Counted from the stretch's first letter, positions 43,996 to 52,602 are shown. The stretch: 54,581 nt of DNA from an uncultured Lachnospiraceae bacterium (GCA_910584845.1 CAJUDH010000023.1:1-54581); one strand, 5' to 3'. The notes: generated from the letters alone by a model not told the origin. Numbers and translations: made by a program.

Positions 43996-44162
43996 CAAAC
44001 AAAGCGTAAGGGGCATATGCCAGGCGGCAACCGGTCAAAGGCAAAATCCCCTGCCGGCCATACAAACAAAGCGTATGGGGCATACGCCAGGCGGCGTAGG
44101 TGAGGCGATGCTTCCGGACGGGGTATGGACAAACAAGGTGTACGGGGCATACGCCAGGCGGC
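43996..44162. repeat. Three 33-bp hairpin repeats at a 67-bp period
   Basis: Copies at 43996-44028, 44063-44095 and 44130-44162, with consensus CAAACAAAGCGTA.GGGGCA then TAYGCCAGGCGGC. Each contains an inverted repeat (GCGTATG-GGG-CATACGC in copy 2). The two 34-base intervals differ from each other. The copies differ at a few bases, often G-U compatible. No cas-like gene is nearby. Confidence 0.85.
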
Positions 44163-44275
44163 AGTGCGCGGCGGAACCGCGGCTTGGCAGTGTAAAACCG
44201 TGTGTCCTTTTGTTCACAAAGAACATGGACGCCATGTGGTTTTTGCCGTGTAATAAGCAACAAGGAGGCCCGATT

Positions 44276-45208
44276 ATGAAATACAAAAATACCATCCTGA
44301 AGACGACTTTATCCGTTTCCAGTATTATCTCCATCCATTACTTTGACTACATGAGCGATTTTTCCTTCCCGGGCGAAAGCCATGATTTCTGGGAATTGCT
44401 CTGTGTGGATAAAGGGGAGATTGACGCCATGGCGGGGCAAGGGCGCCATACCTTAAAAAGGGGCAGCATCATTTTCCACCAGCCCAACGAGTTCCACAAT
44501 GTGATTACCAATGGGCGCAGCGCCCCCAGCCTGGTGGTCATTGCTTTTGAGTGCCATTCCCCTTATATGGATGCCTTCCGGGGCCAGATACTGACGGTCC
44601 AGGAGACGGAGAGCGCCCTTTTGGCCCAGATTATCATTGAGGCCCGGCAGGCGTTTATCGGACGCCTGGATAACCCATACCAGGAAGAACTGGTCCGCAA
44701 CACGGATTCCCCCGGTTTTGGGGCGGAACAGCTGATCCGCCATTATTTAGAGGAGCTTTTGATCCACCTGTACCGCCGCTATTTTGCCAACCCGCTTCCG
44801 GTTCCGGCCCAAAACCCGGGGCATCCCCGGCTGGGGAGGCCCAACGAAACGTATAACCGGATTGTCCGTTATATGGAAGAGCATGTCAACGAACAGCTGA
44901 CCATTGAAACCATCTGCAAAAATACCCTGATAAGCCGTTCCCGCCTGCAAAAACTGTTTCAGGAGCAGCACGGCTGTGGGGTTATGGAATTTTTTAACCG
45001 GATGAAGATTGATACGGCCAAGGAGCTGATCCGGAGCAACCAGTTGAATTTCACCCAGATCTCTGACCGCCTGGGATATGGGTCCGTCCATTATTTTTCC
45101 AGGCAGTTTAAAAAAATCACCCATATGACCCCGTCGGAATATGCCTCGTCCATCCGGCTGCTTTCGGAAAACCGCCCCATATTTCAGGGGATGTGGCATC
45201 CGGAATAA
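44276..45208 (+). CDS. AraC-family transcriptional regulator
   Basis: A 310-residue regulator. The N-terminal cupin domain (about 20-120, HDFWELLCVDKGEIDAM, GSIIFHQPNEFHNVI) senses a sugar; the C-terminal ~100 residues hold two helix-turn-helix units (LTIETICKNTLISRSRLQKLF and FTQISDRLGYGSVHYFSRQFK). It lies inside the GNB/LNB cluster, divergent from lnpA, and is the obvious candidate to bind the 21-bp direct repeats before the binding-protein and nucleotidyltransferase genes. ATG 44276 has AAGGAGG at 44262-44268. The frame is open upstream, but that stretch is the 67-bp repeat region. Confidence 0.88.
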   Translation: MKYKNTILKTTLSVSSIISIHYFDYMSDFSFPGESHDFWELLCVDKGEIDAMAGQGRHTLKRGSIIFHQPNEFHNVITNGRSAPSLVVIAFECHSPYMDAFRGQILTVQETESALLAQIIIEARQAFIGRLDNPYQEELVRNTDSPGFGAEQLIRHYLEELLIHLYRRYFANPLPVPAQNPGHPRLGRPNETYNRIVRYMEEHVNEQLTIETICKNTLISRSRLQKLFQEQHGCGVMEFFNRMKIDTAKELIRSNQLNFTQISDRLGYGSVHYFSRQFKKITHMTPSEYASSIRLLSENRPIFQGMWHPE

Positions 45209-45209
45209 G

Positions 45210-45240
45210 GGCCGCCCCTATGGGGCAGCCGTATATTTTT
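45210..45240 (+). terminator. Terminator of the AraC gene
   Basis: GGCCGCCCC (45210-45218) pairs with GGGGCAGCC (45222-45230) with one mismatch, then TATATTTTTT. It overlaps the convergent nahK stop. Confidence 0.65.
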
Positions 45241-46333
45241 TAACGATTGCCGCCATGTCTGCCCATTTTTTCTCCATGTCGGCAACCAGGGCCAGCTGGG
45301 TGCGGCAGCGGTCCAGGTTGTGGCCTTCCCGGCTGACATGGAAGTATACGTCCCCCTCCAGATAATCGGTCAGGAACCGCATGCCACACTCTAAGGTCAT
45401 CATCTTTGCCCCATAGGGGAGCATTTCGATTTCTGCCTCGGTCAGGCGGCCTTCACTCCCCTCCAAAAAGCCTTTGGTATAAACTTCGAAAAGGGGGAGG
45501 GATAAGGAAACTTTAGACAAATCTTTTTCGTCCTCTTCTGCCGTATTGGCGCCGAACCGGATGGAATCCCCATAGTCAAATATGGAGAACCCTGGCATGA
45601 TGGTGTCCAAATCAATAATGCACAGGGCCTGCCCCGTGGCGTCGTCAATCATGATATTGTTAAGCTTGGTGTCGTTATGGCTTACCCGTAGGGGAAGTTT
45701 GCCTTGTTTTTGTAGGCGGATGGCCAGGCCCATTTCCTTTTCCCGTTCCTGGATGAAGCGGATCTCTTCCTGCACCAGGGCGGCCCTTCCCATCACGTCA
45801 TGTTCCACGGCTTTTTGAAAGGTTAAAAACCGGGCCGGCGTATTGTGGAAATCAGGGATGGTTTCCGCCAGCTGGCCTGCCGGGAAGTCTGCCAAAAGGC
45901 ATTGGAACCTTCCGAAGGCTTTTCCGCTCTGGTAAAAATCTTCCGGTTTTTCCACCAGGTTATAGCAGGTAGCCTGGGATATGAAGAGGTAGGCCCTCCA
46001 GTAATACCCTTGGCTGTCCCGGTAATAATCCTTCCCGTCCTTTGTGGGGACCAGGTTTAAGGTTTCCCGGTCCGGATCCCCATGGTTTTCTATAATCTGG
46101 CGGCGCAGGAATGAGGTTACCCCTTTCACGTTTCTCATGAGCCCTTCAATATCTTTAAAGACATCTTGGTTCATCTGCTGCAGGATATAGGAAAACTCTT
46201 GCCCGCCCTCCTGGCAGGCCAGGAGGTAGGTATGGTTGATATGCCCGCTTCCGTATGGTTCGCAGCTTTTTACCTGCCCTTTTATGGCAAAGGCATTGGC
46301 GGCTTCCAGCTTTTGTCCTCCGCTGTTATTCAT
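45218..46333 (-). CDS. nahK: N-acetylhexosamine 1-kinase
   Basis: A 371-residue kinase of the aminoglycoside phosphotransferase fold that makes N-acetylglucosamine or N-acetylgalactosamine 1-phosphate from the product of lnpA. Signs: CEPYGSGHINHTYLL near the N-terminus, catalytic loop VSHNDTKLNNIMID and metal-binding ALCIIDLDTIMPG. Length fits NahK (about 360). The start ATG is one base after the nucleotidyltransferase stop, with GGAGGA inside that gene, so the two are translationally linked. Confidence 0.9.
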   Translation of the reverse strand: MNNSGGQKLEAANAFAIKGQVKSCEPYGSGHINHTYLLACQEGGQEFSYILQQMNQDVFKDIEGLMRNVKGVTSFLRRQIIENHGDPDRETLNLVPTKDGKDYYRDSQGYYWRAYLFISQATCYNLVEKPEDFYQSGKAFGRFQCLLADFPAGQLAETIPDFHNTPARFLTFQKAVEHDVMGRAALVQEEIRFIQEREKEMGLAIRLQKQGKLPLRVSHNDTKLNNIMIDDATGQALCIIDLDTIMPGFSIFDYGDSIRFGANTAEEDEKDLSKVSLSLPLFEVYTKGFLEGSEGRLTEAEIEMLPYGAKMMTLECGMRFLTDYLEGDVYFHVSREGHNLDRCRTQLALVADMEKKWADMAAIVKKYTAAP

Positions 46334-46334
46334 G

Positions 46335-47267
46335 TCAGTCCTCCCACAATTTTTCCGGATAAAGCCCTTGTGCTTTTAGCTGGCGGATGGCCTGTACCAC
46401 CGTTTCTTTATCCTCTTTATAGGTTACACCATACCACCGGTCTTTACTTTGCAGGACCGTTACCTCCGCTTTCCCTTCTTTTAAAATTTCATCTACCACG
46501 AAGGGCAGGAAGTATTCACATTTTAAGGGGTTGTCCGGAAGGGTTTTCTGTAAAAAAGAAGCAAAACGCTTGTCCAGCTCATCAAGGATACTGGCCGTAA
46601 AACCCCACAGGTTCATGGATACGACCGTGTCCCCTGCAAGGGTGGTCCAGGTGGCCCCGCCGTCTTCGGTATAGGCCCCGTTTTCCCCCCGTTTTTCAAT
46701 ATGGGTGCGTTCATGGATTTCCACAAGTTTCCCCTGCCCGTCTATGGAACAGACGCCCCTGGCAACGTATCCGTGCTCGGTCATCGTGTTGTTCAGATGA
46801 TAGCCGACCATGGCATACTGGTATTTTTCCTGGTCTTCATAGGCAGTAAGGTGGCGGTACATTTCCTGGAATGCCTGTTTTCCGTAATAATCGTCGGCAT
46901 TGATTACCGCGAAGGGGCCCTGGATGGCATCCCGGCAACATAAGATGGCATGTCCGGTACCCCAGGGTTTGACCCGCCCTTCCGGCACCAGGAAGCCTTT
47001 TGGAAGCTTGTCCAGCTCTTGGTATACATATTCGGCCTGCACATGCTGTTCCATGCGGCGCCCCACATTTTCTTTAAATTCTTTTTCTATGGCTTTTTTA
47101 ATAATAAAGATGACTTTTTCAAATCCGGCTTCTTTGGCATCAAAAACGGAAAAGTCCATGATGATGTTCCCTTGCTCATCCACCGGGTCGATCTGTTTTA
47201 ACCCTCCATAACGGCTCCCCATTCCGGCGGCCATAACCACCAGTGCCGGTTTCGATCCATTTCCCAT
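46335..47267 (-). CDS. Sugar-phosphate nucleotidyltransferase
   Basis: A 310-residue NTP transferase that probably couples the hexosamine 1-phosphate made by NahK to UDP. The N-terminal VVMAAGMGSRYGGLKQIDPV is the nucleotide-binding signature; KPWGTGHAILCCRDAI, AVINADDYYG and LNNTMTEHGYVARGV follow. In Bifidobacterium this step is done by an unrelated uridylyltransferase (LnpC), so this clostridial variant is a functional replacement by inference. First gene of a two-gene unit with nahK; AAAAAGGAGG is upstream of ATG 47267. Confidence 0.85.
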   Translation of the reverse strand: MGNGSKPALVVMAAGMGSRYGGLKQIDPVDEQGNIIMDFSVFDAKEAGFEKVIFIIKKAIEKEFKENVGRRMEQHVQAEYVYQELDKLPKGFLVPEGRVKPWGTGHAILCCRDAIQGPFAVINADDYYGKQAFQEMYRHLTAYEDQEKYQYAMVGYHLNNTMTEHGYVARGVCSIDGQGKLVEIHERTHIEKRGENGAYTEDGGATWTTLAGDTVVSMNLWGFTASILDELDKRFASFLQKTLPDNPLKCEYFLPFVVDEILKEGKAEVTVLQSKDRWYGVTYKEDKETVVQAIRQLKAQGLYPEKLWED

Positions 47268-47418
47268 AAGACTGCCTCCTTTTTAGACATTTTGCATCCT
47301 GAACGGATTGTATACATTGTAGTTTTGTAGAAAACACCATAAAGTTTCTGCTTTATACCGCTTGCTATAAGTATAACTGACCAACCATTGGAAAAGCAAT
47401 AGGCAGGTGTTTATTTTG

Positions 47419-47451
47419 TTTGTACAATCACGCCTTTTATTTGCACAATCA
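47419..47451 (-). promoter_or_regulatory. Putative AraC operator before the nucleotidyltransferase gene
   Basis: TTTGTACAATCA (47419-47430) and TTTGCACAATCA (47440-47451) start exactly 21 bases apart and match the pair at 41274-41305. They lie about 150 bases upstream of the start codon. A minus-strand TTGCTT/TATACT pair lies between them and the gene. Confidence 0.6.
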
Positions 47452-47997
47452 TATGGAACCGGGTAATGCTGCAACGGAAACGATTTTATAGTGCTTTCCC
47501 GGCACATATGGGCGGTATCGCCGGACTCTGATTTTAGGGAAATTGCCTGCCATGACAGGATATGGATGCCAATACCGTTTCCGGCGCCGGATATACATGG
47601 CCGCGGACAATCCAAAAGCCAAGCCGGGCCGGTTAATGGCCGACAATGCATGGGTCCCTCCATAAAGGTTTGGGCATTTTTGGCTTGCAGCCTTGCTTTT
47701 ATCCGGTTTTGTAGCTATAATAGCCGATACAGCAACGGTACGGCCGACAGGGAAAAGGCAAATAATAACTTTTTAGGCCCTGTTAGGTGCATGATAGGAA
47801 ACCGGATGTGAAAGCGGGGAAAGCCTTTCAGGAAGGCATTCAAAAGCCATGATACCCAGGCTTTTGCCTATGGAAGGGAGCTTTGGTGGGCGCCAATGAA
47901 AATTTTGGAAATTTTTATTATTTTGAATGGATTTGCCTGCCTCAATCGTATTTCTATTGAAACCGGAAAAACGATTAAAAACAGGAGATAATAAAAT
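47452..47997. other. Intergenic region upstream of the D-rich loop protein
   Basis: About 540 bases without a supported gene. A good promoter (TTGCTT 47693-47698, 17 bases, TATAAT 47716-47721) points toward the following gene 280 bases away, implying a long leader or a missed small RNA. Confidence 0.45.
47693..47721 (+). promoter_or_regulatory. Promoter upstream of the D-rich loop protein gene
   Basis: TTGCTT, 17-base spacer, perfect TATAAT. Confidence 0.55.
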
Positions 47998-48342
47998 ATG
48001 AAAAAACAGTTAGCAGGCGTTTTAACAGCAGCAGCGGTGTTTAGCTTTAGCGCTACCAGCGCATTCGGGGCAGGGCGGGGATGCCATTTCCAGGATAACA
48101 ACCAAGACGGGGTTTGCGATTTTGTTTATACGGCTTGTGTTTTTGGGGATGAGGACCAAGACGGGGCCTGCGATTTTTGCGGTATGGGCTGCGATGACGA
48201 AAACTGGCATGGCATCCATTATACCGATGCCAATCAAAATGGCATCTGTGATTATTATGAGGATGGGACCTGCCCCCACGGCGGCTTAGGCGACGGCCGG
48301 GGCTATGGGGGCCATAAAAGCCATGGAAGGCATTGCCGATAG
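47998..48342 (+). CDS. Small secreted protein with calcium-loop-like repeats
   Basis: A 114-residue exported protein. A signal peptide (about 1-25, ending SAFGA) precedes three Asp-rich loops, DNNQDGVCDF, DEDQDGACDF and DANQNGICDYY, which resemble EF-hand/dockerin calcium loops with a Cys in each. The C-terminus is Gly/His-rich (GGLGDGRGYGGHKSHGRHC). ATG 47998 is preceded by AGGAGAT. It sits directly before a sigma factor and an RsgI-like gene that also ends in a Gly/His-rich tail, so it may be part of the same surface-signalling unit. I do not recognise the family. Confidence 0.75.
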   Translation: MKKQLAGVLTAAAVFSFSATSAFGAGRGCHFQDNNQDGVCDFVYTACVFGDEDQDGACDFCGMGCDDENWHGIHYTDANQNGICDYYEDGTCPHGGLGDGRGYGGHKSHGRHCR

Positions 48343-48359
48343 ACGGATGGGGTTTCAGG

Positions 48360-48842
48360 ATGCGAGACGAGCAGGAGGTAAACAGGGCTATTGAACAGTA
48401 TTCCGATACGGTTCGACGGCTTTGTATGGTACATCTAAAAAATCATGCGGATACTGAGGACATATTTCAAACGGTTTTTCTGAAGTATGTCCTTAGTTCT
48501 GTTTCCTTTGAAAACGAGGAGCATGAGAAGGCTTGGTTTATCCGCGTCACAATCAACGCATGCAGGGATTTGCTGAAAAATTTTTTCCGCAGCCACACGG
48601 TATCCCTTGAGGAAGCAATGGAGCAGCCGGCGCCCTTGCAGCCAGACCACCGGGAAGTTTTGGAGGCCGTGCTTTCCCTTCCGGCTAAATACCGGGAGGT
48701 GGTATATCTGCATTTTTATGAAGGCTACACCGCCCCCCAGATCAGCCGGATCCTGGGGAAAAATGCCAATACGGTTTATACGCTCCTGACGCGTTCAAAG
48801 CAGATGCTGCGGGAGAAGCTGGGAGGTGACGGATATGGATGA
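48360..48842 (+). CDS. ECF-type RNA polymerase sigma factor
   Basis: A 160-residue sigma-70 family protein of ECF size. Region 2 (about 5-75): VNRAIEQYSDTVRRLCMVHLK and DTEDIFQTVFLKY. Region 4 (about 105-155): LSLPAKYREVVYLHFYEGYTA, then ISRILGKNANTVYTLLTRSKQ, a helix-turn-helix for the -35 element. ATG 48360 has GGATGGGG upstream; a frame open to 48333 overlaps the previous gene. It overlaps the RsgI-like gene by 8 bases, so the two are coexpressed and probably form a sigma/anti-sigma pair. Confidence 0.9.
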   Translation: MRDEQEVNRAIEQYSDTVRRLCMVHLKNHADTEDIFQTVFLKYVLSSVSFENEEHEKAWFIRVTINACRDLLKNFFRSHTVSLEEAMEQPAPLQPDHREVLEAVLSLPAKYREVVYLHFYEGYTAPQISRILGKNANTVYTLLTRSKQMLREKLGGDGYG

Positions 48843-49635
48843 CAGGATAAAGGAAGCGTTTGGCCAGGTGCGGGCCGGGGAAGAACTAAAGGATAAGACC
48901 CGGGCATTTCTTGCCGGGAAAGCAGGAAACGGTACAAAAAGGAGGCTGGCGAGCTATCAGCCGCTTATTTTGGCGTCGGCTTGCCTGGTATTTGTGGCGT
49001 TTGGCGGCCGCTGGCTCTTTTTTACCCCTACGGCAAAAATCAGTATTGACATTAACCCTTCGATAGAATTGGGCATTAACCGGTTTGACCGGGTGGTAGT
49101 GGTAAAGGCCTACAATGATGATGGGAAAGAATTGGCAGATTCTTTGGATATTCGGTTTCTGGGATATGGGGAAGCGGTCAGGCGGATAGTGGAAAGCGAC
49201 AGGGTTACGGCCCTTTTGTCCCAGGACGAGGTTATGGCAATTACGGTTATGGAATCGGGGGGCCCCCAGTCGGTCAGGATCCTGTCCGATATGGAATCCT
49301 GTGCAAAAGGGCATCCCAATACCTATTGTTATTCTGCCGATTCCAGGGCGGTTGCGGCTGCCCATGAACATGGGATGTCTTGCGGGAAGTACAGGGCTTT
49401 TTTGGAAGTGCAAAAGCTTTTCCCTGGCATTACGCCGGAAGAAATACAAGGCATGACCATGAGGCAGATCCAGGATTTAACAGACGGCATGGCAGGGGAT
49501 GCAAAGGGACAGGAGGCGAAAGGGGAAGCCGAAGATGAGGCCGGGGGGCCGCCCCCTGGGCATAAGGGGCACGGGCATCATGGCGCCGGCAACGGACATG
49601 GCTATGGCAGGGGAGGCAATGGGAAGGGGCATTAG
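48835..49635 (+). CDS. RsgI-like anti-sigma membrane protein
   Basis: A 266-residue single-pass membrane protein. The N-terminal ~40 residues would face the cytoplasm and hold the sigma factor; the membrane helix is about 45-63. The outside part opens ISIDINPSIELGINRFDRVV, the hallmark of the RsgI periplasmic domain, and the last ~50 residues are rich in Gly, His and Pro. RsgI proteins normally partner SigI and sense polysaccharide; here the partner looks like an ECF factor. ATG 48835 is eight bases after GGGAGG (48821-48826) and overlaps the sigma gene. Confidence 0.82.
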   Translation: MDDRIKEAFGQVRAGEELKDKTRAFLAGKAGNGTKRRLASYQPLILASACLVFVAFGGRWLFFTPTAKISIDINPSIELGINRFDRVVVVKAYNDDGKELADSLDIRFLGYGEAVRRIVESDRVTALLSQDEVMAITVMESGGPQSVRILSDMESCAKGHPNTYCYSADSRAVAAAHEHGMSCGKYRAFLEVQKLFPGITPEEIQGMTMRQIQDLTDGMAGDAKGQEAKGEAEDEAGGPPPGHKGHGHHGAGNGHGYGRGGNGKGH

Positions 49636-49805
49636 CCAAATCCGGGGAAGGAGTATTGAAAATCGGCTGATTCTATGGTATCCTTTTCCTGCCAGGCATT
49701 GGCAGCCGTATCCCTTGCCGGCCAAAGGGGCGCCGTTTGGAAGCCTTGCCTTGATACCGGCGTAGTGTGGGCAACGCAATGCTTTGGCGGCATAGGAGGT
49801 AGGTT

Positions 49806-50489
49806 ATGGAAGACGAAAAAAGGGTTTTTCGCAGTGTGTGGCTGCTTTTATGCGGATTTTGCGTGGCGGCGGTGGCTGTATTGGTTTTATGCATGACCCA
49901 CCGGATGGCCCTGCCGGATAACGTGGGGCGGCCCCTTTCCGGCCAGGAGGCGGCCCAGGTGGCCGGCAGGAACAGCCCCCTCATTGATTATATATACCTT
50001 TCCCCCAACGGGGATTTCCCCAGGGATAACGCCATTCAAAAAATCACCATCCACCACATGGCGGGGGATCTGGCATTGGAAGGCCTGGGGGCGGATTTTG
50101 CCCAGGAAGACCGGCGGGCTTCTTCCAATTATGCCATTGACAGCCAGGGCCGGGTGGCCCTTTACGTGGAGGAATGCAACCGGGCGTGGACTTCCAGCAG
50201 CCGGGAAAATGACGGGCAGGCTGTGACCATCGAGGTGGCCAACGACCAGGTTGGCGGCGACTGGCATGTAAGCGACGAGGCTTATGAGGCCCTGCTCGCC
50301 TTATGTACGGATATTTGCCGGCGCAATGGTATAAAATCCCTTCGTTTTACCGGCGATGCGTCTGGGAACCTGACTTTGCACAATATGTTTAACAGCCAAA
50401 CCCAGTGCCCGGGGCCTTATTTGGAAAGCCGGATGGAGGAGATTGCCCAGGAAGTGAACCGGCGTCTGGGAAACGAAACTGCCTTTTAG
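49806..50489 (+). CDS. N-acetylmuramoyl-L-alanine amidase, membrane anchored
   Basis: A 227-residue amidase_2 (PGRP-like) enzyme that cleaves the lactyl-amide link of peptidoglycan. One membrane helix at about 10-30 places the enzyme outside. Zinc ligands appear in KITIHHMAG and in TLHNMFNSQTQCPGPYL; NYAIDSQGRVALYVEECNRAW lies between. ATG 49806 follows GGAGGTAGGTT. The stop overlaps the convergent MATE gene by 4 bases. Confidence 0.88.
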   Translation: MEDEKRVFRSVWLLLCGFCVAAVAVLVLCMTHRMALPDNVGRPLSGQEAAQVAGRNSPLIDYIYLSPNGDFPRDNAIQKITIHHMAGDLALEGLGADFAQEDRRASSNYAIDSQGRVALYVEECNRAWTSSSRENDGQAVTIEVANDQVGGDWHVSDEAYEALLALCTDICRRNGIKSLRFTGDASGNLTLHNMFNSQTQCPGPYLESRMEEIAQEVNRRLGNETAF

Positions 50490-51874
50490 AGGCAATCCCC
50501 TTTTTCCTTCCTGCCAAGCTCCGGCCATACTGTGGCCAGCATGGTGAAAAAGCAGGCCATCCCACCGGCGAAATTGGACACGGGCTCTGCCATAAAAATG
50601 CCGTTGACCCCTAGCCGGAACAGGTTAGGCAGGATTAAAATTAACGGGACCACAATGATAACCTTCCGGAAGATGGAAAAAAACACGGCGTTTTTGGATT
50701 TGCCCAAAGCGACGAAAACCGATTGCCCGGCAAACTGTAGGGACATCATAAAAAAGCCGAAATAATAAATCTGCATGGCCGGAACCCCTACGGCCACCAA
50801 ATCCCCTTCATGATTAAAAATCCGGATAAAAAACTCAGGAAAACCATGGACCAGGCCCCACATAACGGTGGTGTAGGAAATGGATACCACAGACATAAAA
50901 AGGATTGCCTGCTTTACCCGTTTATATTGCCCGGCCCCGTAGTTATATCCCATAACCGGATGGGCGCTGTTGGTAAGGCCGCTGATGGGGAGGGAGATGA
51001 CTTCGCGGACAGAATTGACCACGGTCATGACCCCCACGTACACGTCGCCGCCGAAACGCGCCAGGCTGGCGTTGTACATAATCTGGACAAGGCTGTTGGT
51101 AATAGACATGGTAAAGCCGGAAAGCCCCAGGCCTACAATAGATAGGATCCGCCATTTTTTTAAACGGAAGGCTTTTTTCCTTAGCTTTAAAATCGCTTTT
51201 TCGCTTGTGAGGAACCGGACGATCCACAAAGCGGAGAGCCCTTGGGAGAGGATGGTAGCCCAGGCGGCTCCCTGGACCCCCAGATCCAATAGAAAGATAA
51301 AAACAGGGTCCAGGACGATATTGGCAACGGCGCCTAACAGCACCGTGAGCATCCCGGTTTTCCCAAACCCTTGGGAATTGATAAAACTGTTCATGCCCAG
51401 GCCGATCATGACAAAAACGCTGCCAAGGAGGTAGATGGTTATGTAGGAGTCGGCATAGGGGATGGTGGCGTCTGAGGCGCCAAACAGATATAGCATGGGG
51501 CGCTTTAGCACCAGCCCAAGGATGGTCAGCGCCAGGCCGCAGATGATCATCATAATAAAGGAGTTTCCCATGATAGCCTCGGCTTCCTGGTCATTCCCTT
51601 TCCCACGCTGGATGGAACATAAGGGGGCGCCGCCCATGCCGAATAAATTGGCAAAGGCGATTACCATGGATATAATCGGCAGGCAAAGCCCCAGCCCGGT
51701 CAGGGCCATGGTGGCGTTTTGGGGGATGCGGCCAATATAAATCCGGTCTACAATATTATAAAGTACATTAATCAGCTGGGCAAGGGTCATGGGGAGCGCC
51801 AGCCTCAAGATGTTTTTTACGATGCTCCCCTGTGAGAAGTCGTTTTGATTATTGGTTTTTACAGAAGAAGCCAT
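50486..51874 (-). CDS. MATE-family efflux transporter
   Basis: A 462-residue protein with about 12 membrane helices in two related halves, a Na+- or H+-driven exporter. Family landmarks: LALPMTLAQLINVLYNIVDRIYIGRI, FGMGGAPLCSIQRGKGND, INSQGFGKTGMLTVLLGAVANIVLDPVFIF, and HPVMGYNYGAGQYKRVKQAI. The transported compound is unknown. Start ATG 51874 has AAAGG upstream. It is convergent with the amidase. Confidence 0.9.
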   Translation of the reverse strand: MASSVKTNNQNDFSQGSIVKNILRLALPMTLAQLINVLYNIVDRIYIGRIPQNATMALTGLGLCLPIISMVIAFANLFGMGGAPLCSIQRGKGNDQEAEAIMGNSFIMMIICGLALTILGLVLKRPMLYLFGASDATIPYADSYITIYLLGSVFVMIGLGMNSFINSQGFGKTGMLTVLLGAVANIVLDPVFIFLLDLGVQGAAWATILSQGLSALWIVRFLTSEKAILKLRKKAFRLKKWRILSIVGLGLSGFTMSITNSLVQIMYNASLARFGGDVYVGVMTVVNSVREVISLPISGLTNSAHPVMGYNYGAGQYKRVKQAILFMSVVSISYTTVMWGLVHGFPEFFIRIFNHEGDLVAVGVPAMQIYYFGFFMMSLQFAGQSVFVALGKSKNAVFFSIFRKVIIVVPLILILPNLFRLGVNGIFMAEPVSNFAGGMACFFTMLATVWPELGRKEKGDCL

Positions 51875-52353
51875 GGAAAGAAACCGCCTTTCTTTATTTA
51901 ATTAACCTGTGACGTTGCCGGCATTTTGGGAACAGCCGGATTTGCTTTTTACAGATGCCGTGTAGGATCCTTTTCTTAACACTATTATACCCTTAGTTTT
52001 CCCTGCTTTGCAATATGGATCATGGCAAGGATGCAAAATTGGGGGCCTGCCTTTAAGTAGGCAAGGCACCCGGATTTCCAGCGCCGGATGCCGGCGGCTG
52101 GCAAGGCAGCAAAATGAGGCGTACCGGATGTATGCCTATGGATCCGGATGCCAGCCGCCAATATCCGGTATTTGGGCCATGCATCCCCTTGCCTGCGGAA
52201 GGGGCGGCAAGATAAAGGGGCGTTACCCTTGGGCAAAACCAGGCGGAAACGGAAACTTTGGAGGAAAGGGGCAAGAAAACCAGTTTACCATACCGGTTTG
52301 CAGCGGGAAAACGGGGGTGGATTAAGTGGGAGACGGGCAAAATGGAGGTAGCC
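51875..52353. other. GC-rich non-coding stretch with nested inverted repeats
   Basis: About 480 bases with no supported gene. GGCGGCTGGC (52093-52102) has a perfect inverted copy at 52150-52159, and TGCCTTTAAGTAGGCA forms a hairpin near 52050. Open frames overlap on both strands but have neither ribosome sites nor family resemblance. Confidence 0.45.
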
Positions 52354-52602
52354 ATGGAAAATGAATACATAAAGCTGGTGCCGGCAGACCTGTCCCTTGG
52401 GGGGCAGCTGGTTGACTATTATAGGAGGAACCGGGAATTTTTAAAAGAATTTGAGCCGGAGCGGGACGAGGCTTTCTTTTTATTGGAGCATCAACTGGAT
52501 ATTTTAAGAAAAGAAATGGAGGACTGCAGGGAAAAGAAGGCATACCGTTTTTATATCCGGCCGGCCGGCCCAAGGGCCTGTTGCCGGGATATGATACCGT
52601 AA
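52354..52602 (+). pseudogene. Truncated GNAT acetyltransferase (RimJ-like)
   Basis: An 82-residue frame. The first ~70 residues (IKLVPADLSLGGQLVDYYRRN, EFLKEFEPERD, EKKAYRFYI) match the N-terminal third of RimJ/RimL-type N-acetyltransferases. After RFYI it turns into GC-rich sequence and stops, so the acetyl-CoA-binding core is missing. ATG 52354 still has a good GGAGGT site. It is a gene remnant cut near 52560. Confidence 0.7.

Noticed and set aside
43996..44162. CRISPR array
   Set aside because: Repeat and spacer lengths would fit, but there are only three copies, they differ from each other, each holds a GC hairpin typical of REP-like units, and no cas gene is in the window.
47958..47975. 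ECF-type promoter TGAAACC before the D-rich loop gene
   Set aside because: No suitable -10 element lies at the right spacing before the ribosome site.
52008..52370. Overlapping small frames in the inverted-repeat stretch
   Set aside because: No start signals and low-complexity composition; considered non-coding.
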